From Aspidapion aeneum (Eukaryota > Arthropoda > Insecta > Coleoptera > Brentidae): DNA of 64,000 nt. This document shows positions 1-11,529 of the stretch, one piece after another. Position numbers and translations under genes: made by a program. The stretch is taken from assembly GCA_963576565.1 (NCBI GenBank), contig OY755038.1:174389287-174453286 (forward strand), given 5' to 3'. Below the pieces are notes generated by a model. It was not told where the DNA came from, did not search any database, and saw only the letters and a program-made list of their open reading frames with translations. Position 1 is the first letter of the stretch. The number at the start of each line of letters is the position of its first letter.

Positions 1-1001
1 AAGTCTGGCTTCTTGAGTAACATGAAAATAAGGGAGGACTTTTTTTACCGGTTTCCCTATTTTTTTTTCGTCTTTAAGGTAGTCTTTCAAAATGACTTTC
101 ATGCAAAATCAGGCTTTTTGTTCCAAGAGTGAGAATCTTTTTTTTATGGTCATTAAATTTTTCAGGATGTTTTGTTAAAATGACTTTGATATCCAAAATC
201 AGCCTTTTTTATTCTTGATGTCCTTGAATCGAACCGAACCTAAAGGAATATGATCACCCTATTATGGGACAACCAATAAATTATAATAATAATATATTTA
301 TTTAGTAAAAATCAAGTTATTTCTCAATTAAGATTTCGTTAAAAATATGCATAAGCATATCAGTCCCATGTTGATAGCATACTGAGCAGCTATGGGACTA
401 TCGCATGAGGAACAAAACTTAATCTCCATTGATGGGCATAAAATTGTGTAAAAAATTAAACAATAAACAAATTCTGAATGTTACCATCTCGTTACTGACA
501 AGTAATCATTTAAAATGCAAACATTTCCTTTCGGGCTAGTATTACACTATCAAAGATTTTTGACAAAGAGGTTTTATAAAACCTATTTAATTAAATATTG
601 GATTTAAAAAAAATCTTTTGATAAATATTTTTGATATTGTTCTCGTACTAGCTTTGGAGGAAACGAGAACGTCCATTTTAATTAAATAATAATCAAACTT
701 TTAACGAGAGAATTATGTATTTATCAAGTAAGGAGTAGCGTTTTATTCGATGGAACGAAAACGTACTTTAAAACGAGACAGTTTCCTTCATTTATATAGA
801 ATATTTAACAACAGTGTTATATGGCGAAAATGGTTTCAGAACAACGTAACCGTGCAGAACGTAATGTTACGAAACTGTGATGTTTGTTGCTTAGTGGGGA
901 CAGTGTAGGTATCGCAAAAACCAGTGCCTGGAAGAATTCGAAAGAAATTATTTAAGATCAAACCAAACTAATCAATTTTGTGTCTTATTAGCTTTTCGGT
1001 G
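1..1001. other. AT-rich non-coding DNA
   Basis: At 75-215 two degenerate copies of a block with TCAAAATGACTTT...AAAATCAGGC are seen. No coding exon was recognised in the rest. Downstream exons of the gene starting at 2973 could lie here but cannot be told. Confidence 0.5.
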
Positions 1002-1010
1002 GATAATAAA

Positions 1011-1327
1011 GAGCGGCGGATAAAAGGTCGAAAGTACAAAAGGTCGAAAGTACAAAAGGTCGAAAAAATCAGGTCGAAAGTACAAAAGGTGGAAAGTACA
1101 AGAGGTCGAAAGTACAAAATATCAAAAAACAAAAGGTCGAAAATTAAAAAGGTCGCAAGTACAAAAGGTCGAAAGTAAAAAAGATCGAAAGTACGGACGC
1201 GAGTCCACATCGACTGGATACGTCAATTCGACTTGATACGGTAAATTTGTATTTTTAATATTTTGTTTTGTCGATTTTTTTTCGACCTTTTGTACTTTCG
1301 ACCTTTTATGGCTTCGGCGGCGGGCCC
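1011..1327. mobile_element. Foldback element A: minisatellite inverted termini, 9-bp target duplication
   Basis: The left half is an array of AAAAGGTCGAAAGTAC-like units (about 1020-1190). The right end carries the same unit inverted (1282-1308). Outer ends are GAGCGGCGGATAAAAGG on the left and, reverse complemented, GGGCCCGCCGCCGAAGCC on the right. GATAATAAA occurs directly on both sides (1002-1010 and 1328-1336), a perfect 9-bp duplication. It has no coding capacity. A 9-bp duplication fits foldback and Mutator-like elements. Confidence 0.75.
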
Positions 1328-2040
1328 GATAATAAAATGTCCTTTTAAATAGTATGTCACAAAATATGACCCATAGTATAGAAAACTCTCCAGGGGCGTC
1401 CGTAAATTGCAAAAATTACCAAAAAATATTATTTTTGTTACGGGTTTCATTCAATGTCCATCAAAATCTCAATTTCAATATCAATTTCAGTGTGGCGCGG
1501 CGAAGCCAGTGGATCAGTGATTTTTAATACTATGGGGCCTGTTCATAAATTGCATAAGTATAAGGCAAAAAAATATCAAACTCTTCCTAAAAGGTTGACA
1601 GGTTGGTTGTTGATCCCAATGAGTACCTAATTATGATTATGCCCCCCCCCCCCAAACCGTTGCATAAGATTCACCACTTTATTTTTAGTTCCATATGCTT
1701 AAAAAAATAACCAAAAACACCTGTGTCAAAGTTACTACTGTTACTTTCTGCACAAAAATATTGCTTAGGGGGGGCCATGGCCCCTATGCCCCCTCCCCTT
1801 ATAACCACCGGTGTTTTTTTGCTTTAAAGAACTTATTTAGATAAATCAAAATTTCTAATCTAATCAAAAAACAGTTTATTTTAATTTGGAAACATTTTAT
1901 TTTAGTAGGTTCATTACACAATTACGAACCTTTTTGAAGTATTTATCATAACATTAACCTCACTTTGAAAATCTTAGTTAGAAAAGATATTTAAATATGC
2001 ATGAGAAACTGATTATTTCAGTTATTTTTGAAAATAAGTT
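1328..2040. other. Non-coding DNA with C/G runs
   Basis: Holds a poly-C run (about 1643-1653) and a block with GGGGGGGCCATGGCCCC (about 1770-1800) that looks like the end of a degraded MITE. No coding exon was seen. Confidence 0.4.
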
Positions 2041-2505
2041 TATATTAGTACGCCCCTGAAGCCTTAATTATGGCAACAACCCGACATTTAAATAAAGTTT
2101 TTAAAAGAAAATGTTATGTTCTACAATAAAGTATACTACATATTTTTTCCTAAAAAGTGTAGTTTTTGAGAAAATTTTGAAAAACCTATAATAAACATGT
2201 TTTTTCTAAATAATCCCAATTTACGTAAGCCACTGAAGAGCTACTTGCTTTTTCTAACCTTATTGACCAATACATCGTTGGAAAGGGAATTTTATTCTCC
2301 ACAAAAAACTGTTCTTTGCAATTTTTGATAAAAAGTTTAGTTTTCGAGAAAATTGCATAAAACTGAAAAAAAAAACAGGTTTTTGGGGGTTTGGGGGGGA
2401 TTTTCTCCGTCCCTGTCGATTTTTCGAGTTGGCAACGGAGATATTCGGATTCAGCGGAGTCAAATTAGGGGGAAATGGAAAGCCTTTTAAAATAATATGC
2501 TCTGA
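2040..2505 (-). repeat. Half copy of the 1.65-kb satellite-carrying TIR element
   Basis: The stretch from about 2320 to 2505 is an inverted-orientation match to the terminal block seen at 14991 and 24800 (colour words: ATATTCGGATT, CCCCCAAA-type run, TTTTCGAGAAAATT). Before it come units with CCTGAAG...TCTACAATAAAGTATACTACATA, the internal satellite of that element. Confidence 0.6.
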
Positions 2506-2890
2506 CTAGTTGGTCAAAAAAGTATTAATTTATGAAGTTAAAGGTTTCCTCAATAAGTCATAAATCGAAGTGATTTTAGTTTTTTGTGTTTCGTAAAAAT
2601 GAAACAACTGTGCATAATTATGACGCAAAGGTCTGAAATGGTTAAACACCCTGAAAATTTTAAAAATGAGAAATGATATTGTTCCGCTAGCTAGCGATTT
2701 TTCCATGTGTGCCTCTATTAGATCAGATTAAAACTGATAAGGGACTTTATTTATAAGTGTTTTGGAAATGTTAAATTGTAAAAAGAACGTAAACTAAATT
2801 TTTAAAGTAATATTGATTTATATTTTTCTCTTGGCAATTAAATAAAATTTTACTTATTTAATGTAATTCAAATATTATGTATTACTATTG
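2506..2890. other. AT-rich DNA, presumed first intron of the signal-peptide gene
   Basis: Nothing was recognised here apart from AT-rich sequence downstream (minus strand) of the GTAAGT donor at 2903. Confidence 0.4.
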
Positions 2891-2903
2891 TTTTATTACT
2901 TAC

Positions 2904-2973
2904 ATGATAATGGTGAAGCAAAGAAGAAGCTCCCGGCCAAACACAGCACTATCAACATGACAATCAAATTCAT
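2904..2973 (-). CDS. Probable first coding exon of a secreted protein (signal peptide)
   Basis: The ATG at 2973-2971 opens MNLIVMLIVLCLAGSFFFAS, a typical eukaryotic signal peptide: short N-region, long hydrophobic core, and small residues before the likely cleavage near SFFFAS. After 23 codons and one base comes a perfect GTAAGT donor. The minus-strand upstream DNA is AT-rich with TATA-like words (TATATAA at 2998-3004; AATAAAA about 20 bp further). The rest of the gene should lie at lower coordinates, perhaps outside the window. I could not pick a second exon. Many small insect secreted proteins have this layout, so the product cannot be named. Confidence 0.5.
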
Positions 2974-2995
2974 TTTGCAATCGAGTCCAACAAAA

Positions 2996-3040
2996 AATTA
3001 TATAACCAAAAACTTTTTATTTGTGTTATAATTTTAACTT
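2996..3040 (-). promoter_or_regulatory. Possible TATA region upstream of the signal-peptide exon
   Basis: On the minus strand, TATATAA lies about 25 bp and AAATAAAAAG about 45 bp before the ATG at 2973. Spacing favours the upstream word if the 5' UTR is to have any length. The whole area is AT-rich, so such words also arise by chance. Confidence 0.25.
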
Positions 3041-3722
3041 TTTACAGTCATAATTTTTCTTTCGCCTAAAACACTTGCCTAACGATATTAGCTAAATTGG
3101 TTATTTGTCTTGTCATTTTGACCCTAAAATATTTATAAAGGTAAATACTGGGTTAAAGCTTTTACCATCATTATTGACAATTATTACCTGAAAAAAATTA
3201 CCATTATTTACAGGATGTTACCTAAATAATGTTAGTTAATACATTGAAATGGCTCATAATAATCATAAGACAAAAGTTATTAATAAATTCTCTTCACAGC
3301 TTACTTGTTCTTAAGACACGAATTTGACCAATTGTTTTCAAAGTCCTTATATTACAATAATCTTTCTTATCATAATAGTAGGTAAAGTAGGTACGAGGGA
3401 AAGTTTCTCAAGGGCTTTGAAATGTGTACAAATAGTAATTTGAAGAAGATTTGAGCCATTTTTGTAAGTTATTAGACTAATACAAACACTATGGTAGCTA
3501 CATAGACATTTGCTAATTTAGCAAGTTCTATTCAAAAGGTATGGTATTTTTTTCTAGTTTACAGCTAATTTTCTATTTTTTTAGGGTCGGTATACTTGTT
3601 TTAATGAAGTAGCTCGATAATTACAACCATTTAAAATAATTTTATATTTAACCAAATTATTCGCTTAAGCTTGAGAGCCTTGTTTAAAAAAAATTGCAGG
3701 GTCAATTTTGAATAATTGCATT
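3041..3722. other. AT-rich intergenic DNA
   Basis: No exon, repeat pair or RNA gene was recognised. Confidence 0.4.
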
Positions 3723-4330
3723 ATATACAGGGTGTCATTTAAATTATGCATTAAACTTCAAGGGGAGGTAGAGAAAAATAAAAGAAGGATTTTTTTATTA
3801 TTACATTTACACAACTTCCATTACACTCTTTGTTTTTATATGCAAGTTTTTTGTTACAGCTTCCTTAAAAATAACAACAGACAATTGATATTTTGTAAAA
3901 CTATGCCTAACAATAAAGGTACCAACCAAATAATAAATTCTTTAAAAAAAATTAAAATGCTCAAAATTATTACCAAAAATATGTTCTTTTTTTCAATAAA
4001 TATATTGCTAATATTACAGTTTTGTGTGTTTATTAAGGAAACTTTAAACATTTAGAAATTTTTTATTTTATAGCTGATAAAAAATTTATTTTTAAAAAAT
4101 GGACAAGCTTATACCTATTGCAAATCTTCGTTGGTCACTCTATCAACATAAAATTTTTGGTAAAAAGCTTTAAACATTTTTGATCTTTAAAAATTATTTG
4201 GCGTTGTCATAATTGTAATTTTTTTAATTCACAGTTTTCCTTCACTCTTCAGATTTGATCAAAAGTTATTTATTTGAACTTTTTGTCTACTCTAGAACTT
4301 CCCCACCATCCCTTAAAGTTTGATGCGTCA
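3723..4330. mobile_element. Degenerate MITE with TATACAGGGTG end
   Basis: The left end TATACAGGGTGTCATTTAA resembles the MITE at 31504. ATTATGCATTAAACTTCAAG at about 3745 is repeated inverted, with mismatches, at 4300-4326 (CTTAAAGTTTGATGCGTCAT). The interior is AT-rich. The open frames in it are unlike any protein I know. Confidence 0.5.
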
Positions 4331-4560
4331 TCAGTAGCGTGTCAAATTTTTTGGGGCCCCCCCCGCGAACTTTTTTTTGAGGCACTATTATATTTTCCAA
4401 AAATAACCCATTATAGTAAATATTTATACACAATATCATTATCTAATAGTTAAAAAACACAGCGAATTTTTAGTATTACTTTTTCTTCGAGTATATTGGG
4501 GGCTCCGGGGTCCCCCCGCGTGGCGGAGTCTGCGGGGCCCTTTGGAACGCGCCTGTTTGT
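4331..4560. repeat. G/C-run MITE-like block
   Basis: Starts CAGTAGCGTGTCAAATT and ends GGAACGCGCCTG with GGGGCCCC runs inside each end. This resembles the CAGTGGCG... elements at 30773 and 41400 but is diverged. Confidence 0.4.
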
Positions 4561-4622
4561 CATATAAATAACACCATGTATTTTGAAGACAAGCAAACCC
4601 GATTAATATTTCAATTTAAGCT

Positions 4623-6271
4623 GCTTCTAATGTAACGAGACTAAATATTTTATATTTTAGACTCGTATCTATATATAAACAAATGTTAAAAATCTTTAAG
4701 ATCGTCAAATAGAGTTTTATGCAAAAGTTTTTTAGGTTTATGCAATATTATTATAATAACATTTAAGCTTGAACTACATTATGCAAAGTTAAATTACGCT
4801 AAAACCACAAAATGTCACAACGACGAAGTTTAGAAACCGCGAGCACGCCGAATGCGCGCAACGGAAACGAATGGCGAGTCTCTCCCGTTTCACGGTGGAA
4901 AGACGACTGAAGTGCATGTTTATCCACGAAGCGAGTTTCCATTATCTTGCAATCCACCGCGACGCGAAACAAGAGATGGCGTTAAGCAAAAGTAAAAAAT
5001 ACTTATATTCTGCGAAAACCGAGATTGTAGGTACACGTGGATTCATAAAGGTGAAGGTGATCTATAATGGCCCCCAACTATTTTTTGCTATAAATTAAGA
5101 GCTGCATGAGATATTTATCAAAAAAAGCCTTGACGAAAAATTGTGCCATTAGATGATGGTCCCACTAAACACAAAAACATTTTAATAACGTCACAAAAAT
5201 GTTTAATTGGAAAACATAGCGTTAGGTTGGATGTTAGTTCTAACGATATACTCATAGTTAAAAAGACGCTTAACCCGTTTTTTCACGTTAGAAAAATAAC
5301 CTTGTTTTTCTTAGGTTGAAAATAACGTTAAAAAAACTGTTTTTTTTTCTAGCCGTGAAGAAGAAATGTTTTCTAACATTGAAAAATAAATGTTTTTTAA
5401 CACTGAAAAAATATAACTTTAAATATCTCCTAAGATAAGGTAACTTGCTTCTAATGTAACGAGACTAAATATTTTATATTTTAGACTCGTATCTATATAT
5501 AAACAAATGTTAAAAATCTTTAAGATCGTCAAATAGAGTTTTATGCAAAAGTTTTTTAGGTTTATGCAATATTATTATAATAACATTTAAGCTTGAACTA
5601 CATTATGCAAAGTTAAATTACGCTAAAACCACAAAATGTCACAACGACGAAGTTTAGAAACCGCGAGCACGCCGAATGCGCGCAACGGAAACGAATGGCG
5701 AGTCTCTCCCGTTTCACGGTGGAAAGACGACTGAAGTGCATGTTTATCCACGAAGCGAGTTTCCATTATCTTGCAATCCACCGCGACGCGAAACAAGAGA
5801 TGGCGTTAAGCAAAAGTAAAAAATACTTATATTCTGCGAAAACCGAGATTGTAGGTACACGTGGATTCATAAAGGTGAAGGTGATCTATAATGGCCCCCA
5901 ACTATTTTTTGCTATAAATTAAGAGCTGCATGAGATATTTATCAAAAAAAGCCTTGACGAAAAATTGTGCCATTAGATGATGGTCCCACTAAACACAAAA
6001 ACATTTTAATAACGTCACAAAAATGTTTAATTGGAAAACATAGCGTTAGGTTGGATGTTAGTTCTAACGATATACTCATAGTTAAAAAGACGCTTAACCC
6101 GTTTTTTCACGTTAGAAAAATAACCTTGTTTTTCTTAGGTTGAAAATAACGTTAAAAAAACTGTTTTTTTTTTCTAGCCGTGAAGAAGAAATGTTTTCTA
6201 ACATTGAAAAATAAATGTTTTTTAACACTGAAAAAATATAACTTTAAATATCTCCTAAGATAAGGTAACTT
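4623..6271 (+). repeat. Recent 824-bp tandem duplication
   Basis: Unit 1 (4623-5446) and unit 2 (5447-6271) appear identical over their whole length except for one extra T in a poly-T run (about 5340 versus 6165). Each unit has a GC-rich core of about 190 bp (first at 4812) in AT-rich DNA. It also carries a cluster of AACGTTA-type words (AACGTTAAAAAAAC, CACGTTAGAAAAATAAC). Such identity means a very young duplication, or an assembly artefact. Confidence 0.9.
4812..4911 (+). other. Small ORF in the GC-rich core of duplication unit 1 (repeated at 5636)
   Basis: An ATG opens 32 codons beginning MSQRRSLETASTPNARNG, CpG-rich. An overlapping frame of 75 codons starts at 4871 (MASLSRFTVERRLKCMF). 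Neither resembles a known protein, and the two overlap, so at most one is real. The same pair recurs 824 bp on. The patch could equally be a promoter or CpG-rich transposon end. Confidence 0.2.
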
Positions 6272-6975
6272 GTAATAACGTAAATAAATTTCTTCTACTT
6301 TGGAAACGCAGAGCAGCAAGAGTCCGTTTAGTTCAGGTAGGCAAACACACTTGGTATGGATAGACTTGAGACTCCCTCGAACATTTTACGAAGGGAAATC
6401 ACCCCCCACCCCTTCTTTAAACGTTCTTTTTGATTTGACAGTTTCTTGCTAATAAAAGAACATTTTTTTGAGCAGACAACATTTCCTTTCTGCGGATGTA
6501 TCCAGAGACCTACCAAAAGAGGAAAATTTAAAAAAAAAAAAAAAATTTTGTGGTACTTGTATTCTTATCACATTGGTATTCTCAAAAAAGTATGTTTAGT
6601 AAAAGATCCACTGTATAAAGTTACATATTTTATAATACTTAGATATATCCGAGGAAATATCTTTCGGCCGCCTTGAAATAAAAACAAATTTATTTCTAGG
6701 AATCCTCAAATCAATCAAAAATTGAAGATAATTTTTTTACTGTGTGAGTAAAACATGATTTCTGGTTAGTATAAACTTAAAACTAAATTTTTCGAGTTGG
6801 CATTAAATAAAGTGGAGGTGGGGGGCAATCCACCACTCACTCCCCTTATAAGTGCTCTTTGCACTGAAAAAATCCATCATGCCCAGGCAAATACATCGTT
6901 TATTTGACCTATTTAGTTGATTTAAGTACTATATATTTAATTAAATCGCAATTGACTTGAGTCATTGAGCGAATA
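6272..6975. other. AT-rich non-coding DNA
   Basis: Short ORFs of up to 76 codons occur in both strands with no recognisable motif. An A-run is at 6529-6544. Confidence 0.4.
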
Positions 6976-7215
6976 ACCCATATAGAGGTGCCACCGGCGA
7001 GCTTTACCATATTGAGTGGCAGATGGCGCTGAACGCAATATTCAGAGACAACTACTATGATCTAATGGCATTTGTATGATAGGCATGAACCTCGGAACTG
7101 GCACATGCAACTAAATCGTACTAGTAGTCCCTGAATATTGCGTACTAGACGAATTTTTTCAGCGCCTTCTCCCCCTCAATATGATAAAGCTCGCCGGTTG
7201 CACCTCTATCTGGGT
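6976..7215. mobile_element. MITE with about 45-bp inverted ends
   Basis: The left end ACCCATATAGAGGTGCCACC...GGCGAGCTTTACCATATTGAG is answered by the inverted right end (7174-7215), with few mismatches. CTGAA/TTCAG words are also paired internally. The length is 240 bp with no ORF. Confidence 0.75.
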
Positions 7216-8050
7216 CATATACTCAAAGCTTGAGTATATCTAATGTAAATACATCACATACTCGAGTACTTAAATCAAGTAATTTATTATACTCAATTAA
7301 TGATATATTTGACTTAAACGCGTTTATGACTAGCTCAAGTCTATAAACTTGTAGTACGCTTATAGTTAAACCATTTATATAAAAGATTTGCCCCATTATT
7401 TTCGAAAGCTAATTCATAATGTTTGAGACAAATTTCCCGATATTGTAGTCAGGATCGCCATGTTTTTTTAGTTAAACAGGAGCACGCTTCCAGTTTGGTT
7501 TGTTTACTTAATGTGTTCTGCCTAAATCAAAAATATATTTTTTTTTTGAGAACACTGCGAAAATCTGTTATTTGGGTGTATTTTGACATAAAAGATCTAG
7601 GTCCGTATTTAACTTATTTTTTTTTCTAAAATCTCGAATTCGACTCGCACCAAAAATTACACACCATTTTATTAAGAGGATCAACTGTCTGTAGAGAACT
7701 TTTAAGAACATTGAAATATCTGCACTAATAACAAAGAAAATATGACAGATTTTTAGAATAAGGGATTTTTGAATTTTTCCTTGTAGCTGTAAAACTACAG
7801 GGGTTAAAAAACTTTTGACTTTTAGGGCTCGAAATTTTAGTAATGTGATATTCTCTGGACTATCTTTTAAAATAACTAAGTTTTCCATTTAATACCATCA
7901 AAAATGGGACACCTTGTACGAGTTGTTCTAGTTTCCTACCTAAAAGTGATCTAGAGTTTTCTGACACCAATTGACCCTAGCTTCTTTCTATTCTTTAGTT
8001 AACAGATGCGGTATCCACCATGAAACTAATTTTCTTACCCTAATTCTTCA
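7216..8050. other. AT-rich intergenic DNA
   Basis: The stretch to about 7380 has short inverted words CTCAAG/CTTGAG. The 106-codon minus ORF at 7568-7888 has no recognisable domain and AT-driven composition. GGGACACCTTGTACGA at 7908 may be an old mariner-type terminus. Confidence 0.35.
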
Positions 8051-8054
8051 TGCA

Positions 8055-8345
8055 AAATTTTTTGAATAAGCTTTTTAAAATCCTCAATAAAGCCGCAATC
8101 TCTTAATGTCTCCTTGGTGACAGCCGTTTTTGGTGCACCTGGCCTTGGATCGTCGCTAAGGCTAATCCGTCCACGCTTGAATTCTCCATACCAACACAAA
8201 ACTGTCGACTAATATGGTGCTTCATTACCGAAAACAGAAATCAACTGGGCAAGGCATTCTTGTTAAGAGAAAATTTCCTTTTCTTGACTAAAGCTGTAAA
8301 GAATTATAGCCCGAAAATGTTCTCGGTTTAATTCCATTTCTCGAC
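8055..8345 (-). pseudogene. Mariner transposase N-terminal fragment
   Basis: Read on the minus strand across frameshifts it gives FRAIILYSFSQ, then ISVFGNEAPY, TVLCWYGEFKRGRISLSD, DPRPGAPKTAVTKETL. This is the paired HTH region and linker of mariner (Mos1/SETMAR-type) transposases. The DDE catalytic part is absent. Stops and shifts make it inactive. Confidence 0.75.
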
Positions 8346-8541
8346 TGATTTGTTAATTTAACAAATTCACTGTAGCTATCAAACTATATGTATCGCACTG
8401 TCGTTTTGAATTCAGGTTAGATAAAAATTGAGGTTAAGGTTTATTAACGACATTCGATCAGTGTTGCTCTGTATGTTCCTACATGCAAAATATAAAAGAC
8501 AGCCCTCATTCCTTGTTCACTCGAGCTGTGGAGGATTTTGA

Positions 8542-9006
8542 CTACCGGAAGGCGTCTTTTCTAAGGACACTCATCGTAAAGACAAAGCTTGCTTGACGAT
8601 GAGAGACCTTAGTCTCTTCCACCGCAGAAATGAGTCTTCTTTGAATCAGATCTGCTTGATCCTGAGTCAGAATGGATTGTGGGTGGTGTCCGAGCATCAC
8701 CACCATCCTTAGACCCATCAGAGAAGGTCTTGTTACCTCTCGATTTCTTAACTGTTTTCTTGGTGGAACCTTCAAAAGGCTTGTTTTCATGGTCTGCATA
8801 TTGGTCCTCCCGAGTTTACCGGCGGCCCTGCCGGAGGTTTTATAGCGTTGCAGTGGAGGATCCTGAGTTCGTTCTTTTGTACCTGCACTTTCCTCAGCCT
8901 TTTTTGATTTTGCGGGGTTCTCTTTTGTCCAAGTTCCCGCCGGTATTTTTTTGGCGTTATGAAGCTTTCCTTGCTGAGCGCAAGAAAGCTGTTTGGCATG
9001 ATACAT
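8542..9006 (-). pseudogene. Retrotransposon ORF1-like fragment (probable DUF4780 start)
   Basis: An open frame of 154 codons, less AT-rich than its flanks. The N-terminal half is Lys/Ser/Thr-rich and low complexity. The C-terminal end (DQADLIQRRLISAVEETK, then SFVFTMSVLRKDAFR) resembles the start of the DUF4780 domain often found in insect non-LTR retrotransposon ORF1 proteins. It is followed by stops, so it is truncated. The family assignment rests on pattern memory only. Confidence 0.4.
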
Positions 9007-9139
9007 ATGGAAAAAATTAAATGTTTAAGCGCATATGCCACGATATAACATACATACATACGAAGGTTGTAGGCAAAGTTCTGTAGTATGGAAATTCCCA
9101 ACAAATGAAAATGTAAACATTCAGATCATTAAACCATAA

Positions 9140-9565
9140 TAATGGACAGAAAACTACAAAGGACTGGTGCAGGAAATGAGTACCGCATATCTGTCAGCCT
9201 CTATGAGGTAAGACTTCTGTATCATAGAGGAAGTAATCATCAAAAAAGAAATTCTTAAATCCGGAAAAGCTAGCGGACCTGGGAAATATACGCTGAAATG
9301 CACAAATATGGATCAGAGAAATTATATTATCAATCATTTGCATTCATATCCTCTATTAAAAAAAAACAAGATGGACTGAAACAATCAGAGGAATTTCAGT
9401 AACCAGTAATCTAAGTAGAATGTAGGGTAGGATTCTTAGAGATTTAATAGAGAACGATTTTCATGAACAAGAAGAGGGAGAGCAAAGTGGGTATCGTACA
9501 GACAGATCTTGTAGTGATAAAGTTTTTTTCTCTTAAACAAGTAATATCGCCAAAAAATGTATGTT
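9140..9565 (+). pseudogene. RTE-like reverse transcriptase fragment
   Basis: Frames shifted relative to one another read KSGKASGPGKYT, YGSEKLYYQ, RGISVTSNLSRMYGRIL and EEGEQSGYRTDRSCSDKVFSLKQV. This is the order of the fingers and palm entrance of RTE/BovB-type reverse transcriptases (KSGKAPGPDG...GFR.GRSC.D.IF.LKQ). The YADD part is missing. It is broken by frameshifts. Confidence 0.7.
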
Positions 9566-9718
9566 CTTCAATAAGACCTAATGTAAAAATATGCCTTGGA
9601 ATATCGGCTAATTTTTTTAGGGTCGAGGCCAAGGTCTTTATAACACAGGTTACCTACAGAATTTAAAAGGTCATTGAACTTGACTGGCCAGCTGTAATGT
9701 CATAGCAATCAGATTAAA

Positions 9719-9776
9719 TATCTACGTCATCGCGTTGCCTTAAGCCATTTGTTTTATGGCAACGCGGTGACGTAAT
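9719..9776. repeat. Short perfect-stem hairpin
   Basis: TACGTCATCGCGTTGCC at 9722 pairs with GGCAACGCGGTGACGTA at 9758 (one mismatch) across a loop of about 19 nt. Confidence 0.7.
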
Positions 9777-9893
9777 TACAATGGTCGAGTTAAGTTCACA
9801 TGACTGGTCGATTTCTGTAAGCAACCTGTGTAAAATAATAAAGACCTTGAGTCCAGACCTGTATTTTTTTGATGGCCTTACGTAATGTTTAAC

Positions 9894-10433
9894 CAAATAC
9901 GTTAAAGCATAAATACATGTTCAAAAAATCGAAAAGTGAAGCACTTATAGCTTGCCCTGGAAACAATGTTACGTGTGTTTTGTCAAGTAGACAGACAGCT
10001 GCTGTGCGGTTTGCGGAAAAATCTCCGGGAGAAGTAAGGGAGTGCCATTCCATATGTAAGTACTTGTATTTTTCTTTATTAGTAGTTAGTAGAGTTAAGA
10101 GTGGTTTATAGATGCCATTAAACACTTCATGGTGTCCACATTAAATCTGCACAATTAATTTTAGAAAAACTACCATTTAAATCCACATTGATAAATTTTC
10201 ACCAAATTAACTAATTTTTCGAAAAAAATAATAGACATAACCCAAAATTTTTGGCAATTGTCAAATAATGTAGTGACGTAACAAACCAAAACCACCAAAA
10301 CTGACGCATGCGCAGTAACCGAAAACTTGTCTGCCCGAAAAACGAACATTAAGAATTAAATGGTGGTTCTGGCTTCAAGCATCGCGTTTGATAATGCAAG
10401 GGTATGCCCCGTATTTATGCTCTAACGCATTTG
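9894..10433. mobile_element. 540-bp non-autonomous DNA transposon (family copy 1)
   Basis: The ends CAAATACGTTAAAGCATAAATAC and (inverted) CAAATGCGTTAGAGCATAAATAC match at 21 of 23 positions. A second copy with the same interior (AAAAATCTCCGGGAGAAGTAAGGGAGTGCCA) is at 17092-17949. The overlapping ORFs of 60-78 codons are not shared as open frames between the copies, so they are not supported as genes. Confidence 0.8.
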
Positions 10434-11529
10434 TGTTAAGCTAAAATCATAAGGTCACTAACAACTTTAAAATTTTAAATTAAGAGACGGGTCTAGTGAC
10501 ACTTCTTTTAAACAGTATTTTGATGGTTCCATTTCCGTTTTCTTAATCAAATAAAGGTGATATGGGCATTTTAATTTGCAAGGCGTTTTTATACTCGTAC
10601 CCCAGGTAGTAAGGTGACGTTTTCTTAACGTCAAAAAATGGTGATTTTTAATGACCTTTAACGTCTCTAACCTGACGTCATTTTTAGACGTATTATTTGG
10701 GACGAAAACAGAACATCAGTGACCTATTTATGACTTGTTTTAAACTCGCCTGAATATAAAAGTGTGCAGTGTGGGAAGTGAACAATATATAGTTTTTGGT
10801 CGTGCCAAATTTAGGCCCGATAACTTCTACGACAATGACAACTTTAACAATATTTGACAGTTCGAAATAGCATTTTTGTACCGATTTTAGTCGACGCCGA
10901 CGGTGCGGTTATCTGTCGTTTGGGGTGCAAGACTATTAAAATCGTGATATTCATTAGGGGAAGATGGGGGAGTTTTTGTCTAAAGGAAAACTTTATTTGC
11001 AGTTTTAATGCTTTGTTTGTGGTTTTTTCTTGTTATAAACAAGTTTAGAATGGAAATATTTCGTATTACTCCTTTGTTTTGACTAACGTGGGGTAACAGG
11101 AAACATCGTAATGGGGTAATAAGAAATATAATCTTTTTTGTTGCACTTTGATTTGAGTAGTGTTACCTTAAAATTTTACTAAAGTGCCTTATGTAAAGCA
11201 GTAAAAATGGCAAGTTGCAGAAATATTAAATGGCATCTAACGCAAATAGTCCACAGTACATCGGTGTATTTTTTAATTGATTACTAACAGTCTGAATTCT
11301 CGTACATAGCTTTATTAGGCCAAGATGCCAATTCTAACAGAATGCGCAGGTGCAGAAATTTTGGAGCTTCGGACTAACTAAACCAAGCATATGATTTTGG
11401 GGCACAATGTTGCCATTTACTTTAAAACACATACATTTTATAGACAAGAGAAAAAAACAAACAGCTATTAACTCTTAAATTATCTCAAAAATATAAATTA
11501 CTGAGGATATTTTTTTATTTTTTTAATAG

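Noticed and set aside
8679..9104. ORFs on the plus strand and in the second minus frame over the ORF1-like fragment
   Set aside because: They are shadows of the 154-codon minus frame, which alone has a family-like C-terminus.
9889..10125. Protein-coding ORFs of 64-78 codons in the 540-bp transposon
   Set aside because: The frames are not conserved in the second copy at 17092-17949.
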